This document shows positions 7,904 through 15,856 of a DNA stretch of 44,697 nucleotides, piece by piece. Positions within the stretch are counted from its first letter, which is position 1. Each line of letters starts with the position of its first letter. The position numbers were made by a program, and so were the translations under genes. Below the pieces are notes generated by a model that did not search any database, was not told the DNA's origin, and saw only the letters and a list, made by a program, of their open reading frames with translations. The stretch covers positions 1 through 44,697 of the forward strand of contig JAFRVD010000045.1 of assembly GCA_017441825.1 (NCBI GenBank). The letters run 5' to 3'. This DNA comes from Lachnospiraceae bacterium (lineage in GTDB: Bacteria; Bacillota; Clostridia; Lachnospirales; Lachnospiraceae).

Positions 7904-9238
7904 ATGAATTTAGTCTATGGCGTTAAAGACAAGCCCGCATTTGGGAAGCTCATTGTCTTCGCACTCCAGCAGCTTCTTGCGATCCTTGCGGCAACCATCG
8001 CCGTCCCGGCCATTGTAGGAAACGGCATGAGCCAGTCCGCGGCGCTCTTCGGTGCAGGCGTAGGTACCATCGTCTACCTGCTCTTCACGAAGTTCAGAAG
8101 CCCGGTGTTCCTTGGCAGCTCGTTCGCATTCCTCGGCTCCATGTTCGCAGCATTCGGCGGAGCGGCTTCCGTCTCAGTCGGCTATGCAGGCCTTCTGTTC
8201 GGTGCCTTCTTTGCCGGCCTGGTCTATGTTGTGATCGCCCTTGTAGTCAAGTTCGCGGGCGTCCAGTGGATCAACAAGCTGATGCCCCCGGTCGTTATCG
8301 GCCCGACGGTCGCGATCATCGGTCTGTCTCTGGCAGGCAACGCGATCAGCGACTCCCTGAAGGGTGCCTATGACGCCGGCGCAGGCGCATACGTCATGAC
8401 CGCAGAAGTATGGGTCTCCCTGATCTGCGCGCTCGTGACCCTGTTCACGGTCATCCTCTGTTCTGTATACGGCAAGAACATGGCCAAGCTGATCCCGTTC
8501 ATCATCGGTATCGCGGCAGGCTATGTGGTAGCACTGATCTTCACGCTGATCGGCCGCGCAACCGGCAACGATGCGCTGAAGGTCATCAACTTCGAGCTTT
8601 TCAACGATATGAAGTGGATCCCCGAGTTCTCCTTCATTGAAGCCTTCAAGGGCATGAGCGCAGTAGACGGCAAGTACATCGCCACCATCGCTGTCGCGTA
8701 CATCCCGGTCGCGTTCGTCGTTTTCGCCGAGCACATCGCCGACCATAAGAACCTTTCCACCATCATCGGCCAGGATCTCCTGGAGGAGCCGGGCCTTCAC
8801 AGGACGCTCCTTGGAGACGGCGTAGGCTCCATGCTTGGCGCATTCTTCGGCGGCTGCCCGAACACCACTTACGGTGAGTCCGTCGGCTGCGTAGCCATCA
8901 CGAAGAACGCTTCCGTGGTCACCATTCTCTGCACCGCCATCATCGCGATGCTGGTTTCCTTCTTCGGACCGTTCGTCACCCTGCTTGCGACCATCCCGAG
9001 CTGCGTCATGGGCGGTGTCTGCATCACCCTGTACGGCTTCATCGCCGTGTCCGGTCTTAAGATGCTCCAGCCCGTCGATCTCAACGACAACCGCAACCTG
9101 TTCACGGCTTCCGTGATCCTGATCGCCGGCATCGGCGGCATGACCCTCAAGATCGGTTCCGTCACCCTGACGGAGATCGCCGGCGCCCTGATCCTCGGCA
9201 TTATCGTGAATCTGGTCGTGAGAAGGAAGAAAAACTGA
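7904..9238 (+). CDS. uraA: Uracil permease (NCS2 family)
   Basis: This membrane symporter for uracil belongs to the nucleobase-cation symporter 2 family and feeds Upp and PyrR. It has 444 aa with about 12-14 hydrophobic segments. FALQQLLAILAATIAVP at the N terminus, VFAEHIADHKNL and the family signature GGCPNTTYGESVG are present. Of two close ATGs, 7904 is preferred because AGGAGG (7889-7894) lies 9 nt upstream, whereas it abuts the ATG at 7895. A TATAAT at 7868-7873 in the 57-bp gap after pyrR has no convincing -35, so co-transcription with pyrR is most likely. Confidence 0.94.
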   Translation: MNLVYGVKDKPAFGKLIVFALQQLLAILAATIAVPAIVGNGMSQSAALFGAGVGTIVYLLFTKFRSPVFLGSSFAFLGSMFAAFGGAASVSVGYAGLLFGAFFAGLVYVVIALVVKFAGVQWINKLMPPVVIGPTVAIIGLSLAGNAISDSLKGAYDAGAGAYVMTAEVWVSLICALVTLFTVILCSVYGKNMAKLIPFIIGIAAGYVVALIFTLIGRATGNDALKVINFELFNDMKWIPEFSFIEAFKGMSAVDGKYIATIAVAYIPVAFVVFAEHIADHKNLSTIIGQDLLEEPGLHRTLLGDGVGSMLGAFFGGCPNTTYGESVGCVAITKNASVVTILCTAIIAMLVSFFGPFVTLLATIPSCVMGGVCITLYGFIAVSGLKMLQPVDLNDNRNLFTASVILIAGIGGMTLKIGSVTLTEIAGALILGIIVNLVVRRKKN

Positions 9239-9246
9239 GATATTTC

Positions 9247-9275
9247 TTGACATCACGCCGCAACTGGTTTATGAT
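9247..9275 (+). promoter_or_regulatory. Promoter of the leader peptide-acyl-CoA ligase-iorAB operon
   Basis: TTGACA (9247-9252), exactly 17 bp, then TATGAT (9270-9275) is the strongest promoter in the window. Transcription is expected near 9282, giving a leader of about 190 nt before the first enzyme gene. Confidence 0.85.
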
Positions 9276-9305
9276 TCAGAAAATTGATCCATTTGGGAGC
9301 ACAGT

Positions 9306-9383
9306 ATGAAGCTTTCTGCAAAGGTATTCGGATACTATTATTTCAGCGGTGTGTACGCACCGCTCCTTTGCATGAACTTCTGA
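9306..9383 (+). CDS. Putative aromatic-rich leader peptide, 25 aa
   Basis: A 25-codon ORF with a good ribosome binding site (GGGAG at 9295-9299, 6 nt before the ATG) lies directly behind a consensus promoter and ahead of a strong terminator. It codes for seven aromatic residues out of 25: F8, Y10-Y11-Y12-F13 in a row, Y17 and F25, with no Trp. A hairpin of eight pairs (9345-9352 with 9357-9364) begins immediately after the YYYF codons. This layout is that of a ribosome-sensing attenuation leader. A small functional protein is the alternative, because I cannot test conservation here. Confidence 0.65.
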   Translation: MKLSAKVFGYYYFSGVYAPLLCMNF

Positions 9384-9405
9384 ATGTGTTCCTGAATATC
9401 CATAC

Positions 9406-9448
9406 ACGTAAAAAGGGAAGCATTCAGTGAATGCTTCCCTTTTTACGT
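9406..9448 (+). terminator. Attenuator-type intrinsic terminator, 20-bp perfect stem
   Basis: Positions 9406-9425 pair perfectly with 9429-9448 around a 3-nt loop. The stem has A- and T-runs on its two sides, so it could stop transcription from either direction. It lies between the leader ORF and the acyl-CoA ligase start at 9470. Its 5' arm can alternatively pair with 9382-9392, which overlaps the leader stop codon, giving a candidate antiterminator of about ten pairs. Confidence 0.85.
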
Positions 9449-9469
9449 AATACCGAAAGGAGCAACATC

Positions 9470-11107
9470 ATGCCTATTTTTGAAACGTTGGAACAGAACG
9501 CCAGGCTGTACCCGGATGAAACGGCCATCGTGGAGATCAATCCCAGCTTTGAGCCGGAGACCCGGATCACCTGGCGGGACTACGCCCTCATGCAGCCCAT
9601 CCCCGGCGAGCCGTTCAGACGGGAGATCACCTGGATGGATTTTGACTGCAGAGCGAACCGCTTTGCGAACCTCTTACTCACGCGCGGCGTGAAGAAGGGC
9701 GACAAGGTCGCGATCCTCCTCATGAACTCGATCGAATGGCTGCCCATCTATTTCGGCATCCTGAAGTCCGGCGCCGTGGCGGTGCCGCTCAACTACCGCT
9801 ATACCGCGGAGGAGATCAAGTACTGCCTTGAAAAGTCTGATTCCTCGCTTCTTGTGTTCGGTCCTGAATTTATCGGGCGTATGGAAGAGATCGTAGACAG
9901 GATCCCCTTCATCCGCCATCTGTTCTACGTGGGCGAAGAGTGCCCCACCTTTGCGGACAGTTACGACCACATGATCAAGCTCTGCACGTCCAAAAAACCG
10001 CAGATCGAGATCACTGACGAAGACGACGGCGCCATTTATTTCAGTTCCGGCACCACCGGCTTCCCGAAGGCCATCCTGCACGCGCACATGAGCCTCATGC
10101 ACGCAATGCGGGTGGAGCAGGCGCATCACCATCAGACGCACGACGATGTCTTCCTCTGCATTCCGCCATTATATCACACCGGCGCGAAGATGCACTGGTT
10201 CGGTTCTCTCATGGTCGGCGCAAAGGCAGTCCTCTTAAAGGGCACGCGGCCTGAGTGGATCATTCAGGCGGCTTCCGATGAGAAGGCATCTATCGTCTGG
10301 CTCCTGGTCCCGTGGGCACAGGATATTCTCGATAAGATCGACTCCGGTGCGATCGACCTTTCGAAGTACGACCTGTCCCGGTGGCGCCTCATGCACATCG
10401 GCGCGCAGCCGGTCCCGCCGTCACTTGTCAAGCGCTGGCTTACGGTCTTCCCGAACCACGACTACGATACGAACTACGGCCTTTCCGAGAGCATCGGCCC
10501 CGGCTGCGTGCATCTTGGCATCGGCAATAACCATAAGGTCGGCGCCATCGGCAAGGCAGGCTACGGCTGGCAGGTCATGATCGCCGATGAACACGACCAG
10601 CCTGTAGCGCGCGGCGAAGTGGGCGAGCTTTTCGTAAAGGGCCCCGGCGTCATGAAGTGCTATTACAAGGATGAAGAAGCGACCAGAGAGAGCCTGACGG
10701 ACGACCACTGGCTTCGTACCGGCGATATGGCAATGGAAGACGAGGACGGCTTCATTTACCTGGTCGACCGTAAGAAGGACGTCATCATCACCGGCGGCGA
10801 AAACCTGTACCCGGTGCAGATCGAAGACTTCCTTCGGAAGAACGACAAGATCAAGGACGTGGCCGTGATCGGCCTGCCGGATCCGCGGCTTGGCGAGATC
10901 GCCGGCGCGATCATCGAGGTCAAGGAAGGCATGACCATGACGGAAGAGGAAGTCATGAACTTCTGCCTGGATATGCCGAGATATAAGAGACCCCGGAGGA
11001 TCATCTTCGCCGACGTCCCGAGGAACCCCACAGGCAAGATTGAAAAGCCCGTGCTCCGCGCGCGTTACTGCGGCGAGTCGCTTGTCGCGCAGCAGATCGA
11101 ACTTTAA
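9470..11107 (+). CDS. AMP-forming acyl-CoA synthetase, probably aryl acid-CoA ligase
   Basis: An ANL-superfamily adenylate-forming ligase activates a carboxylic acid to the acyl-CoA. At 545 aa the domain order is complete: FSSGTTGFPKA (P-loop-like, near residue 194), YGLSE, TGD, LVDRKKDVIITGGENLYP (hinge) and NPTGKIEKP with the C-terminal catalytic lysine. The ATG at 9470 has AAAGGAG just upstream; the frame reaches back to 9431, but that start lies inside the terminator. It is followed by iorA, iorB and an aminotransferase, so an arylacetate (phenyl-, 4-hydroxyphenyl- or indoleacetate) is the inferred substrate. The sequence alone does not fix the substrate. Confidence 0.88.
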   Translation: MPIFETLEQNARLYPDETAIVEINPSFEPETRITWRDYALMQPIPGEPFRREITWMDFDCRANRFANLLLTRGVKKGDKVAILLMNSIEWLPIYFGILKSGAVAVPLNYRYTAEEIKYCLEKSDSSLLVFGPEFIGRMEEIVDRIPFIRHLFYVGEECPTFADSYDHMIKLCTSKKPQIEITDEDDGAIYFSSGTTGFPKAILHAHMSLMHAMRVEQAHHHQTHDDVFLCIPPLYHTGAKMHWFGSLMVGAKAVLLKGTRPEWIIQAASDEKASIVWLLVPWAQDILDKIDSGAIDLSKYDLSRWRLMHIGAQPVPPSLVKRWLTVFPNHDYDTNYGLSESIGPGCVHLGIGNNHKVGAIGKAGYGWQVMIADEHDQPVARGEVGELFVKGPGVMKCYYKDEEATRESLTDDHWLRTGDMAMEDEDGFIYLVDRKKDVIITGGENLYPVQIEDFLRKNDKIKDVAVIGLPDPRLGEIAGAIIEVKEGMTMTEEEVMNFCLDMPRYKRPRRIIFADVPRNPTGKIEKPVLRARYCGESLVAQQIEL

Positions 11108-11181
11108 CAGTATCACAAGGCGAAACTGCAGATCATGCCTGCATGAGTTTGCGGATAAGCCCTGAAGAAAGGCAAGAGATC

Positions 11182-12918
11182 ATGAAAAAGATAATGCTTG
11201 GCAATGAAGCGGTAGCCCGCGGCGCATACGAAGCGGGCGTCCGGTTTGTTTCCTCCTATCCGGGCACGCCCAGTACGGAGATCACGGAGAGCACCGTCCA
11301 GTACAAGGAGATCTACTGCGAGTGGGCACCCAATGAAAAGGTGGCGGCGGAAGCGGCCATCGGTGCGTCCATTGCAGGCGGCAGAGCGCTTTCGTGCTGC
11401 AAGCACGTGGGCTTAAACGTCATGGCGGACCCGGTGTTTACAGTCAGCTACACGGGCGTGAACGGCGGCCTCGTGTTCGCCGTTGCGGACGATCCCGGCA
11501 TGCACAGCTCCCAGAACGAGCAGGACTCGCGCCATTACGCCGAGGCTGCCAAGATCCTGATGCTGGAGCCTTCGGACTCACAGGAATGCAAGGAATTCAC
11601 CCGCCGCGCGTACGAGCTTTCCGAACAGTTCGATACCCCGGTGTTCTTAAGGCTTTCCACGCGTGTCTCACATTCTCAGAGCACGGTGGAGCTTCTGGAC
11701 CGCGCCGGCGATGAGATCAAGGACTACAGCAAGAATATTCCGAAGTACGTGATGATGCCGGCCATGGCCATCCGCCGCCACGTAGTGGTGGAGGAGCGCA
11801 TGAAGGCACTCCGTGAATTCGCGGAGACCACTGACTTGAATACGGTCGAGGACAACGGCGCGAAGATCGGCGTGATCACCTCCGGCATTTCCTATATGTA
11901 CGCGAAGGAAGCCCTGGGCGACCGCGTGAACTTCTTAAAGCTCGGTATGGCGTTCCCGATGCCCGAAAAGCTTATCCGCGACTTCTGTGCAAAATGCGAG
12001 CAGGTGTTCGTAGTGGAGGAGCTTGACCCGGTTATTGAGAATCACGTAAAGGCGCTCGGCATTTCCGTGTCCGGCAAGGACGTGTTCACTCTTCTTGGTG
12101 AATACACCCCGGCCATGATCCGGAAGGCAGTCTTCAATGAGGAATCCGCATCTCACTATGTACAGGAGACGGAGATCCCGAACCGTCCTCCGGTTCTTTG
12201 CCCCGGCTGCCCGCACCGCGCGACGTTCTACGTCTTAAAGAAGCTCGGCCTCACGGTTTCCGGCGATATCGGCTGCTACACGCTCGGCGCTGCAGCGCCT
12301 CTTCAGAGCGTGGATACGACCATCTGCATGGGCGCGTCGGTTAGCGCAGCGCACGGCATGACGAAGATCCGCGGTACTGAGTTCAACAAGAAGCTCGTAT
12401 CGGTTATCGGCGACTCCACGTTTATCCATTCGGGTATCACGGGCCTTATCGACATCGTCTACAACAAAGGCGCGAACACAGTGATCATCCTGGACAACTC
12501 CATCACCGGCATGACCGGCCACCAGGACAACCCGGCTACCGGTAAGACCATCTACGGTGAAGAAACGAAGGCCGTAGACCTGGTCCTTCTCGCGAAGGCA
12601 GTGGGCATCGAGCGCGTGGTTGTCTGCGATCCGTTCGACGTTAAGAAATTCGAGGAAGTTGTCCGCGAGGAGACTGCGGCAGACGAACCGTCGGTCATCA
12701 TCGCGCAGCGTCCATGCGCGCTCTTAAAGTACGTGAAGTACGAGGGACACTGCAAGGTGAATGAAGAGACGTGCAGAAAGTGCAAAATGTGCATGAGGAT
12801 CGGCTGCCCGGCCATCACATGGAAGGACGGCGCCGTGAAGATCGACTTAAGTCTCTGCAACGGCTGCGGGCTCTGCATGAATGTCTGCCCGTTCGTCGCG
12901 ATCGAAAAGGAGGCGTAA
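11182..12918 (+). CDS. iorA: Indolepyruvate:ferredoxin oxidoreductase, alpha subunit
   Basis: The large subunit of the TPP- and ferredoxin-dependent enzyme interconverts aryl pyruvates and arylacetyl-CoA plus CO2. At 578 aa it has MLGNEAVARGAYEAGV at the start and SYPGTPSTEI near residue 27. The TPP-binding half includes CPGCPHRATF, GDIGCYTLG and GDSTFIHSGI. The C terminus carries two ferredoxin-type clusters, CRKCKMCMRIGCP and CNGCGLCMNVCP. The frame opens at 11143, but the ATG at 11182 has AAAGG 9 nt upstream and matches the usual N terminus. iorB starts 2 bp after its stop. Confidence 0.95.
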   Translation: MKKIMLGNEAVARGAYEAGVRFVSSYPGTPSTEITESTVQYKEIYCEWAPNEKVAAEAAIGASIAGGRALSCCKHVGLNVMADPVFTVSYTGVNGGLVFAVADDPGMHSSQNEQDSRHYAEAAKILMLEPSDSQECKEFTRRAYELSEQFDTPVFLRLSTRVSHSQSTVELLDRAGDEIKDYSKNIPKYVMMPAMAIRRHVVVEERMKALREFAETTDLNTVEDNGAKIGVITSGISYMYAKEALGDRVNFLKLGMAFPMPEKLIRDFCAKCEQVFVVEELDPVIENHVKALGISVSGKDVFTLLGEYTPAMIRKAVFNEESASHYVQETEIPNRPPVLCPGCPHRATFYVLKKLGLTVSGDIGCYTLGAAAPLQSVDTTICMGASVSAAHGMTKIRGTEFNKKLVSVIGDSTFIHSGITGLIDIVYNKGANTVIILDNSITGMTGHQDNPATGKTIYGEETKAVDLVLLAKAVGIERVVVCDPFDVKKFEEVVREETAADEPSVIIAQRPCALLKYVKYEGHCKVNEETCRKCKMCMRIGCPAITWKDGAVKIDLSLCNGCGLCMNVCPFVAIEKEA

Positions 12919-12919
12919 T

Positions 12920-13498
12920 ATGAGCACAAAGAATATCATGATCACCGGCGTGGGCGGCCAGGGAACACTTCTTGCTGTCAGGATCCTCGCGCATATCGTG
13001 CAGGAGCAGGGCTATGACGTCAAAGTCAGCGAAGTCCACGGCATGAGCCAGCGCGGCGGGTCTGTAGTGACTTACCTCAAATACGGCGATAAAGTCTATT
13101 CCCCGATCATCGGCCTCGGAGAAGCGGACACGATCCTTTCCTTCGAAAAGCTGGAAGCGTTACGGTGCCTTCCGTACCTTAAAGAGGGCGGCGAGATCAT
13201 CGTGAACGACCAGGAGATCGACCCGATGCCGGTCATTACCGGTGCGATGGAATACCCGAAGGATATTGAAGAGACGCTCCGCGCATATGCGAAGGTCCGC
13301 CTTGTGAAGGCCGGCGAGCTCGCAGTGGAAGCCGGGAATACGAGGACCGCAAACGTGGTGCTTTTAGGCGCTATGGCAGCTGCGGGAAGCATCCCGAAGG
13401 AGACCTGGATCAGCGCGCTTAAGGACACCGTTCCCGAGCGGTTCTTAGAGGTCAACCTGAAGGCGTTCGACCTTGGCTATGCCGCGGCGGAAGCGTAA
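12920..13498 (+). CDS. iorB: Indolepyruvate:ferredoxin oxidoreductase, beta subunit
   Basis: This is the small (gamma-domain) subunit that pairs with IorA in the ketoacid oxidoreductase. At 192 aa it shows the family markers GVGGQGTLLA near residue 10, SEVHGMSQRGGSV near 41 and the N-R-TANVVLLGA region near 139. The ATG at 12920 has AAAAGGAGG at 12906-12913; the longer frame from 12881 would read back into iorA. Separate iorA and iorB genes are the usual arrangement. The neighbours indicate it acts with the ligase and aminotransferase on aromatic acids. Confidence 0.95.
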   Translation: MSTKNIMITGVGGQGTLLAVRILAHIVQEQGYDVKVSEVHGMSQRGGSVVTYLKYGDKVYSPIIGLGEADTILSFEKLEALRCLPYLKEGGEIIVNDQEIDPMPVITGAMEYPKDIEETLRAYAKVRLVKAGELAVEAGNTRTANVVLLGAMAAAGSIPKETWISALKDTVPERFLEVNLKAFDLGYAAAEA

Positions 13499-13526
13499 GG
13501 ATTCTCAGGATTTACGGGAGGAATGC

Positions 13527-14717
13527 ATGGAATACAAAATTTCTGACAAAATGGTCAATATGAAGCCGTCCGCCATCCGCGAGATCTTCAAGAGCCTGGG
13601 CACACCCGGCGCGATCTCCTTTGCGGCGGGCAATCCGGCGCCGGAATCCTTCCCGGTGAAGGACCTTGCGGCCATCAGCGCGGACATTTTTGAAAACCGT
13701 CCTGCACAGGCGCTGCAGTACAGCGTGACTGAAGGTTATCCGAGGCTTCGCGAGCAGGTGAAGGCGAGGATCAAAGAGAAGTTCGGAATCGGCGCGCCGG
13801 ACGATGAGACGATCATCGTGACAGGCGGACAGCAGGGCATCGAGCTGACCTGCAAGGTCATGTGCAACGAAGGCGACGTGGTGATCGCGGAGAATCCGAG
13901 CTTCATCGGCGCGCTGAATTCGTTCCGGTCGCTCGGCGCGAAGATCGTGGGCGTGGACGTGGAAGACGGCGGAATGAACATCGAAAAGCTGGAGCAGGCG
14001 CTTAAGGAGAATCCGAACGCGAAGCTTCTTTACGTGATCCCTACGTTCCAGAACCCGGGCGGCTTTACGACATCTCTTGAAAAGAGGAAGGCGATCTATG
14101 CGCTGGCGCAGAAGTACGACATCGTTATCCTCGAGGACAACCCCTACGGCGAGCTCCGCTTTAACGGTGAGGACATCCCGACCATTAAGAGCATGGACAC
14201 GGACGGCCGCGTCGTATACTGCGGCTCATTCTCCAAGGTCCTGTCCGCCGGCATGCGCGTAGGCTTCCTGTGCGGCAACGAAGCGATCATCCAGAAGATC
14301 GTGGTCGCGAAGCAGGTAGAGGACGTACATACGAACATCTTCTTCCAGATGCTGTGCTCGGAGTACATGGACCGCTGCGATATGGACGCGCACGTTCAGG
14401 AGATCCGCGCGCTGTACCGTGAAAAGTGCGGAAAGATGCTGGAGTGCCTGGACCGCGAAATGCCGGACTACGTAACCTATACGCGTCCCGAGGGCGGCCT
14501 CTTCCTGTGGTGCACGCTGCCGGATGAGATCGATTCCAACATTTTCGTCAAAAAGGCTGTCGAAAAGAACGTCTTTGTTGTGCCCGGCACCGCCTTTAAC
14601 TGCGACGAAACGAAGGGCAGCCAATCCTTCCGCCTGAACTATTCCATGCCTTCCATGGAAGAGATCGAAAAGGGCATCAAGATTCTTGCGGACATCATCA
14701 AGGAGCTGCACGGCTGA
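13527..14717 (+). CDS. PLP-dependent aminotransferase, class I/II (probable aromatic aminotransferase)
   Basis: A fold-type I aminotransferase of the 2-aminoadipate/aromatic/MocR-like branch, 396 aa. It has ISFAAGNPAPESFP near residue 31, YSVTEGYPRLRE, VTGGQQGIEL, PTFQNPGG, ILEDNPYGELRF with the PLP-pairing Asp, GSFSKVLSAGMRVG with the Schiff-base lysine, and a C-terminal FRLNYS arginine. The ATG at 13527 follows GGGAGGA at 13516-13522. It lies 28 bp behind iorB, which suggests that it transfers amino groups between glutamate and aryl pyruvates. Substrate specificity is inferred from this context; branched-chain or aminoadipate substrates remain possible. Confidence 0.9.
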   Translation: MEYKISDKMVNMKPSAIREIFKSLGTPGAISFAAGNPAPESFPVKDLAAISADIFENRPAQALQYSVTEGYPRLREQVKARIKEKFGIGAPDDETIIVTGGQQGIELTCKVMCNEGDVVIAENPSFIGALNSFRSLGAKIVGVDVEDGGMNIEKLEQALKENPNAKLLYVIPTFQNPGGFTTSLEKRKAIYALAQKYDIVILEDNPYGELRFNGEDIPTIKSMDTDGRVVYCGSFSKVLSAGMRVGFLCGNEAIIQKIVVAKQVEDVHTNIFFQMLCSEYMDRCDMDAHVQEIRALYREKCGKMLECLDREMPDYVTYTRPEGGLFLWCTLPDEIDSNIFVKKAVEKNVFVVPGTAFNCDETKGSQSFRLNYSMPSMEEIEKGIKILADIIKELHG

Positions 14718-14751
14718 ACATATTGCGACTGTGACAGGACAGGAGAGTGAC

Positions 14752-15744
14752 ATGAAACGCTTTGTCTATTTTGATTCAGGGACCACAAATTCAAGAGCAT
14801 ACCTCATTGAGGACGGAACGCTCGCCGATGAAGTCCGCGGCTCCGTGGGCACCATCACGAACGTGATGAACGGCAGCAATGACGTGCTACCGCAGGAGCT
14901 CTTTAAGCTTTACGAAGTCCTGCTGCACCGGAATGAACTTACGGATGCGGACGTTCATGGCATTTACATGTCCGGGATGGCTACCAGCAAGAACGGCGTT
15001 AAGGAGATCGGGTATCTCCGGCTGCCTTTGAGCCCTGAAAGCTATGCGGTCTCCGCGTCATACGCGGAGGTGCCGGCGTTCGGACGCGAGGTCGGGTTCC
15101 TGACGGGCATCGTGTACCGGCCGGACGAACCGGGCTGCCTTGACAATATTGAACTTTTCCACAATGCGCGGGGCGAGGAGATCGAGCTCTTCGGCATCAT
15201 GGAGAAGAAGCCGGAGCTCTTTTCAGGAAAGAACTGCGCGGTCATCATGCCGGGTACACATACGCATATCCTGTTCACCAAGGACAGAACCATCACGTCG
15301 ATGTGCTCATCCATAGGCGGAGAGCTTTTTCAAGCTGCCCGCGAGCACACGATCCTGAAGGCGTCCGTGCCGGTCATCCCGGAGGGTCTTGACGAAGAAG
15401 GAAAGCGGGCGCTCATAAAGGGTTATCACGCGGTACAGGAGCTTGGCTTCAACCGTGCGCTCTACATGGTCCGCACGTTCGACCTGTTCTCCGAGGAGAA
15501 CGACAACGTCCGCGGCTGCTTCATGGAAGGCGTCGTGAACGCGGACATCCTTCAGGGGATCGTGAATTACCGGAAGGAGCATGCACTGGACCAGGTGATC
15601 ATCGCCGGACAAGAGATCTATGCGGAAATCTTCGGGACGATGCTTTCCGAGGCGTTCCCGGAGCTGCCGTTCTTCGCGGTATATCCGGGCGGGGAGAGCT
15701 TTGCGCTGTCCGGGTTCATGAACCTGGTGCCGCATTTGAAATGA
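14752..15744 (+). CDS. dgoK: 2-dehydro-3-deoxygalactonokinase (DgoK-like)
   Basis: The family phosphorylates 2-keto-3-deoxygalactonate with ATP. The protein is 330 aa, slightly longer than common DgoK, with FDSGTTNSRAYLIED at the N terminus (phosphate-binding, actin-like ATPase fold), MSGMATSKNG near 80, MPGTHTHI near 165 and SSIGGELF near 185. AGGAGAG upstream supports the ATG at 14752. It sits only 35 bp behind the aminotransferase without an intervening terminator, so it is probably the last gene of the aromatic operon, although its function pairs with the aldolase gene that follows. No dehydratase is present nearby, so the true sugar-acid substrate is uncertain. Confidence 0.85.
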   Translation: MKRFVYFDSGTTNSRAYLIEDGTLADEVRGSVGTITNVMNGSNDVLPQELFKLYEVLLHRNELTDADVHGIYMSGMATSKNGVKEIGYLRLPLSPESYAVSASYAEVPAFGREVGFLTGIVYRPDEPGCLDNIELFHNARGEEIELFGIMEKKPELFSGKNCAVIMPGTHTHILFTKDRTITSMCSSIGGELFQAAREHTILKASVPVIPEGLDEEGKRALIKGYHAVQELGFNRALYMVRTFDLFSEENDNVRGCFMEGVVNADILQGIVNYRKEHALDQVIIAGQEIYAEIFGTMLSEAFPELPFFAVYPGGESFALSGFMNLVPHLK

Positions 15745-15753
15745 TCGATCAAT

Positions 15754-15812
15754 AACACCTGTGAAGATTTCTCTCCTAGTGACGGAAAAGTCTTCACAGG
15801 TGTTTTCTTTTC
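15754..15812 (+). terminator. Intrinsic terminator after dgoK
   Basis: AACACCTGTGAAGA (15754-15767) pairs perfectly with 15791-15804 and a T-rich run follows. The loop of about 23 nt is large. It ends the leader-to-dgoK transcription unit and overlaps a candidate promoter for the aldolase gene. Confidence 0.8.
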
Positions 15813-15821
15813 GTGTAACAT
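15793..15821 (+). promoter_or_regulatory. Candidate promoter of the aldolase gene
   Basis: TTCACA (15793-15798), 17 bp, TAACAT (15816-15821). The -35 box lies inside the 3' arm of the upstream terminator. Each box matches consensus imperfectly, so confidence is moderate. Confidence 0.45.
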
Positions 15822-15856
15822 AGCTGTCATGAGAACAACTCTGAAGGAGGAAGTTC

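Noticed and set aside
8174-9256. Long antisense frame (360 codons) opposite the uracil permease
   Set aside because: Its translation is rich in Asp, His, Arg and Gly without any family motif, the sense strand encodes a clear NCS2 permease, and open antisense frames are expected in GC-rich genes with strong codon bias.
9282-9469. T-box riboswitch in front of the aromatic operon
   Set aside because: No sequence resembling the conserved T-box antiterminator motif (UGG-ACC-GCG type) or a specifier-loop stem of the expected length was found; the leader is too short and contains a translatable ORF instead.
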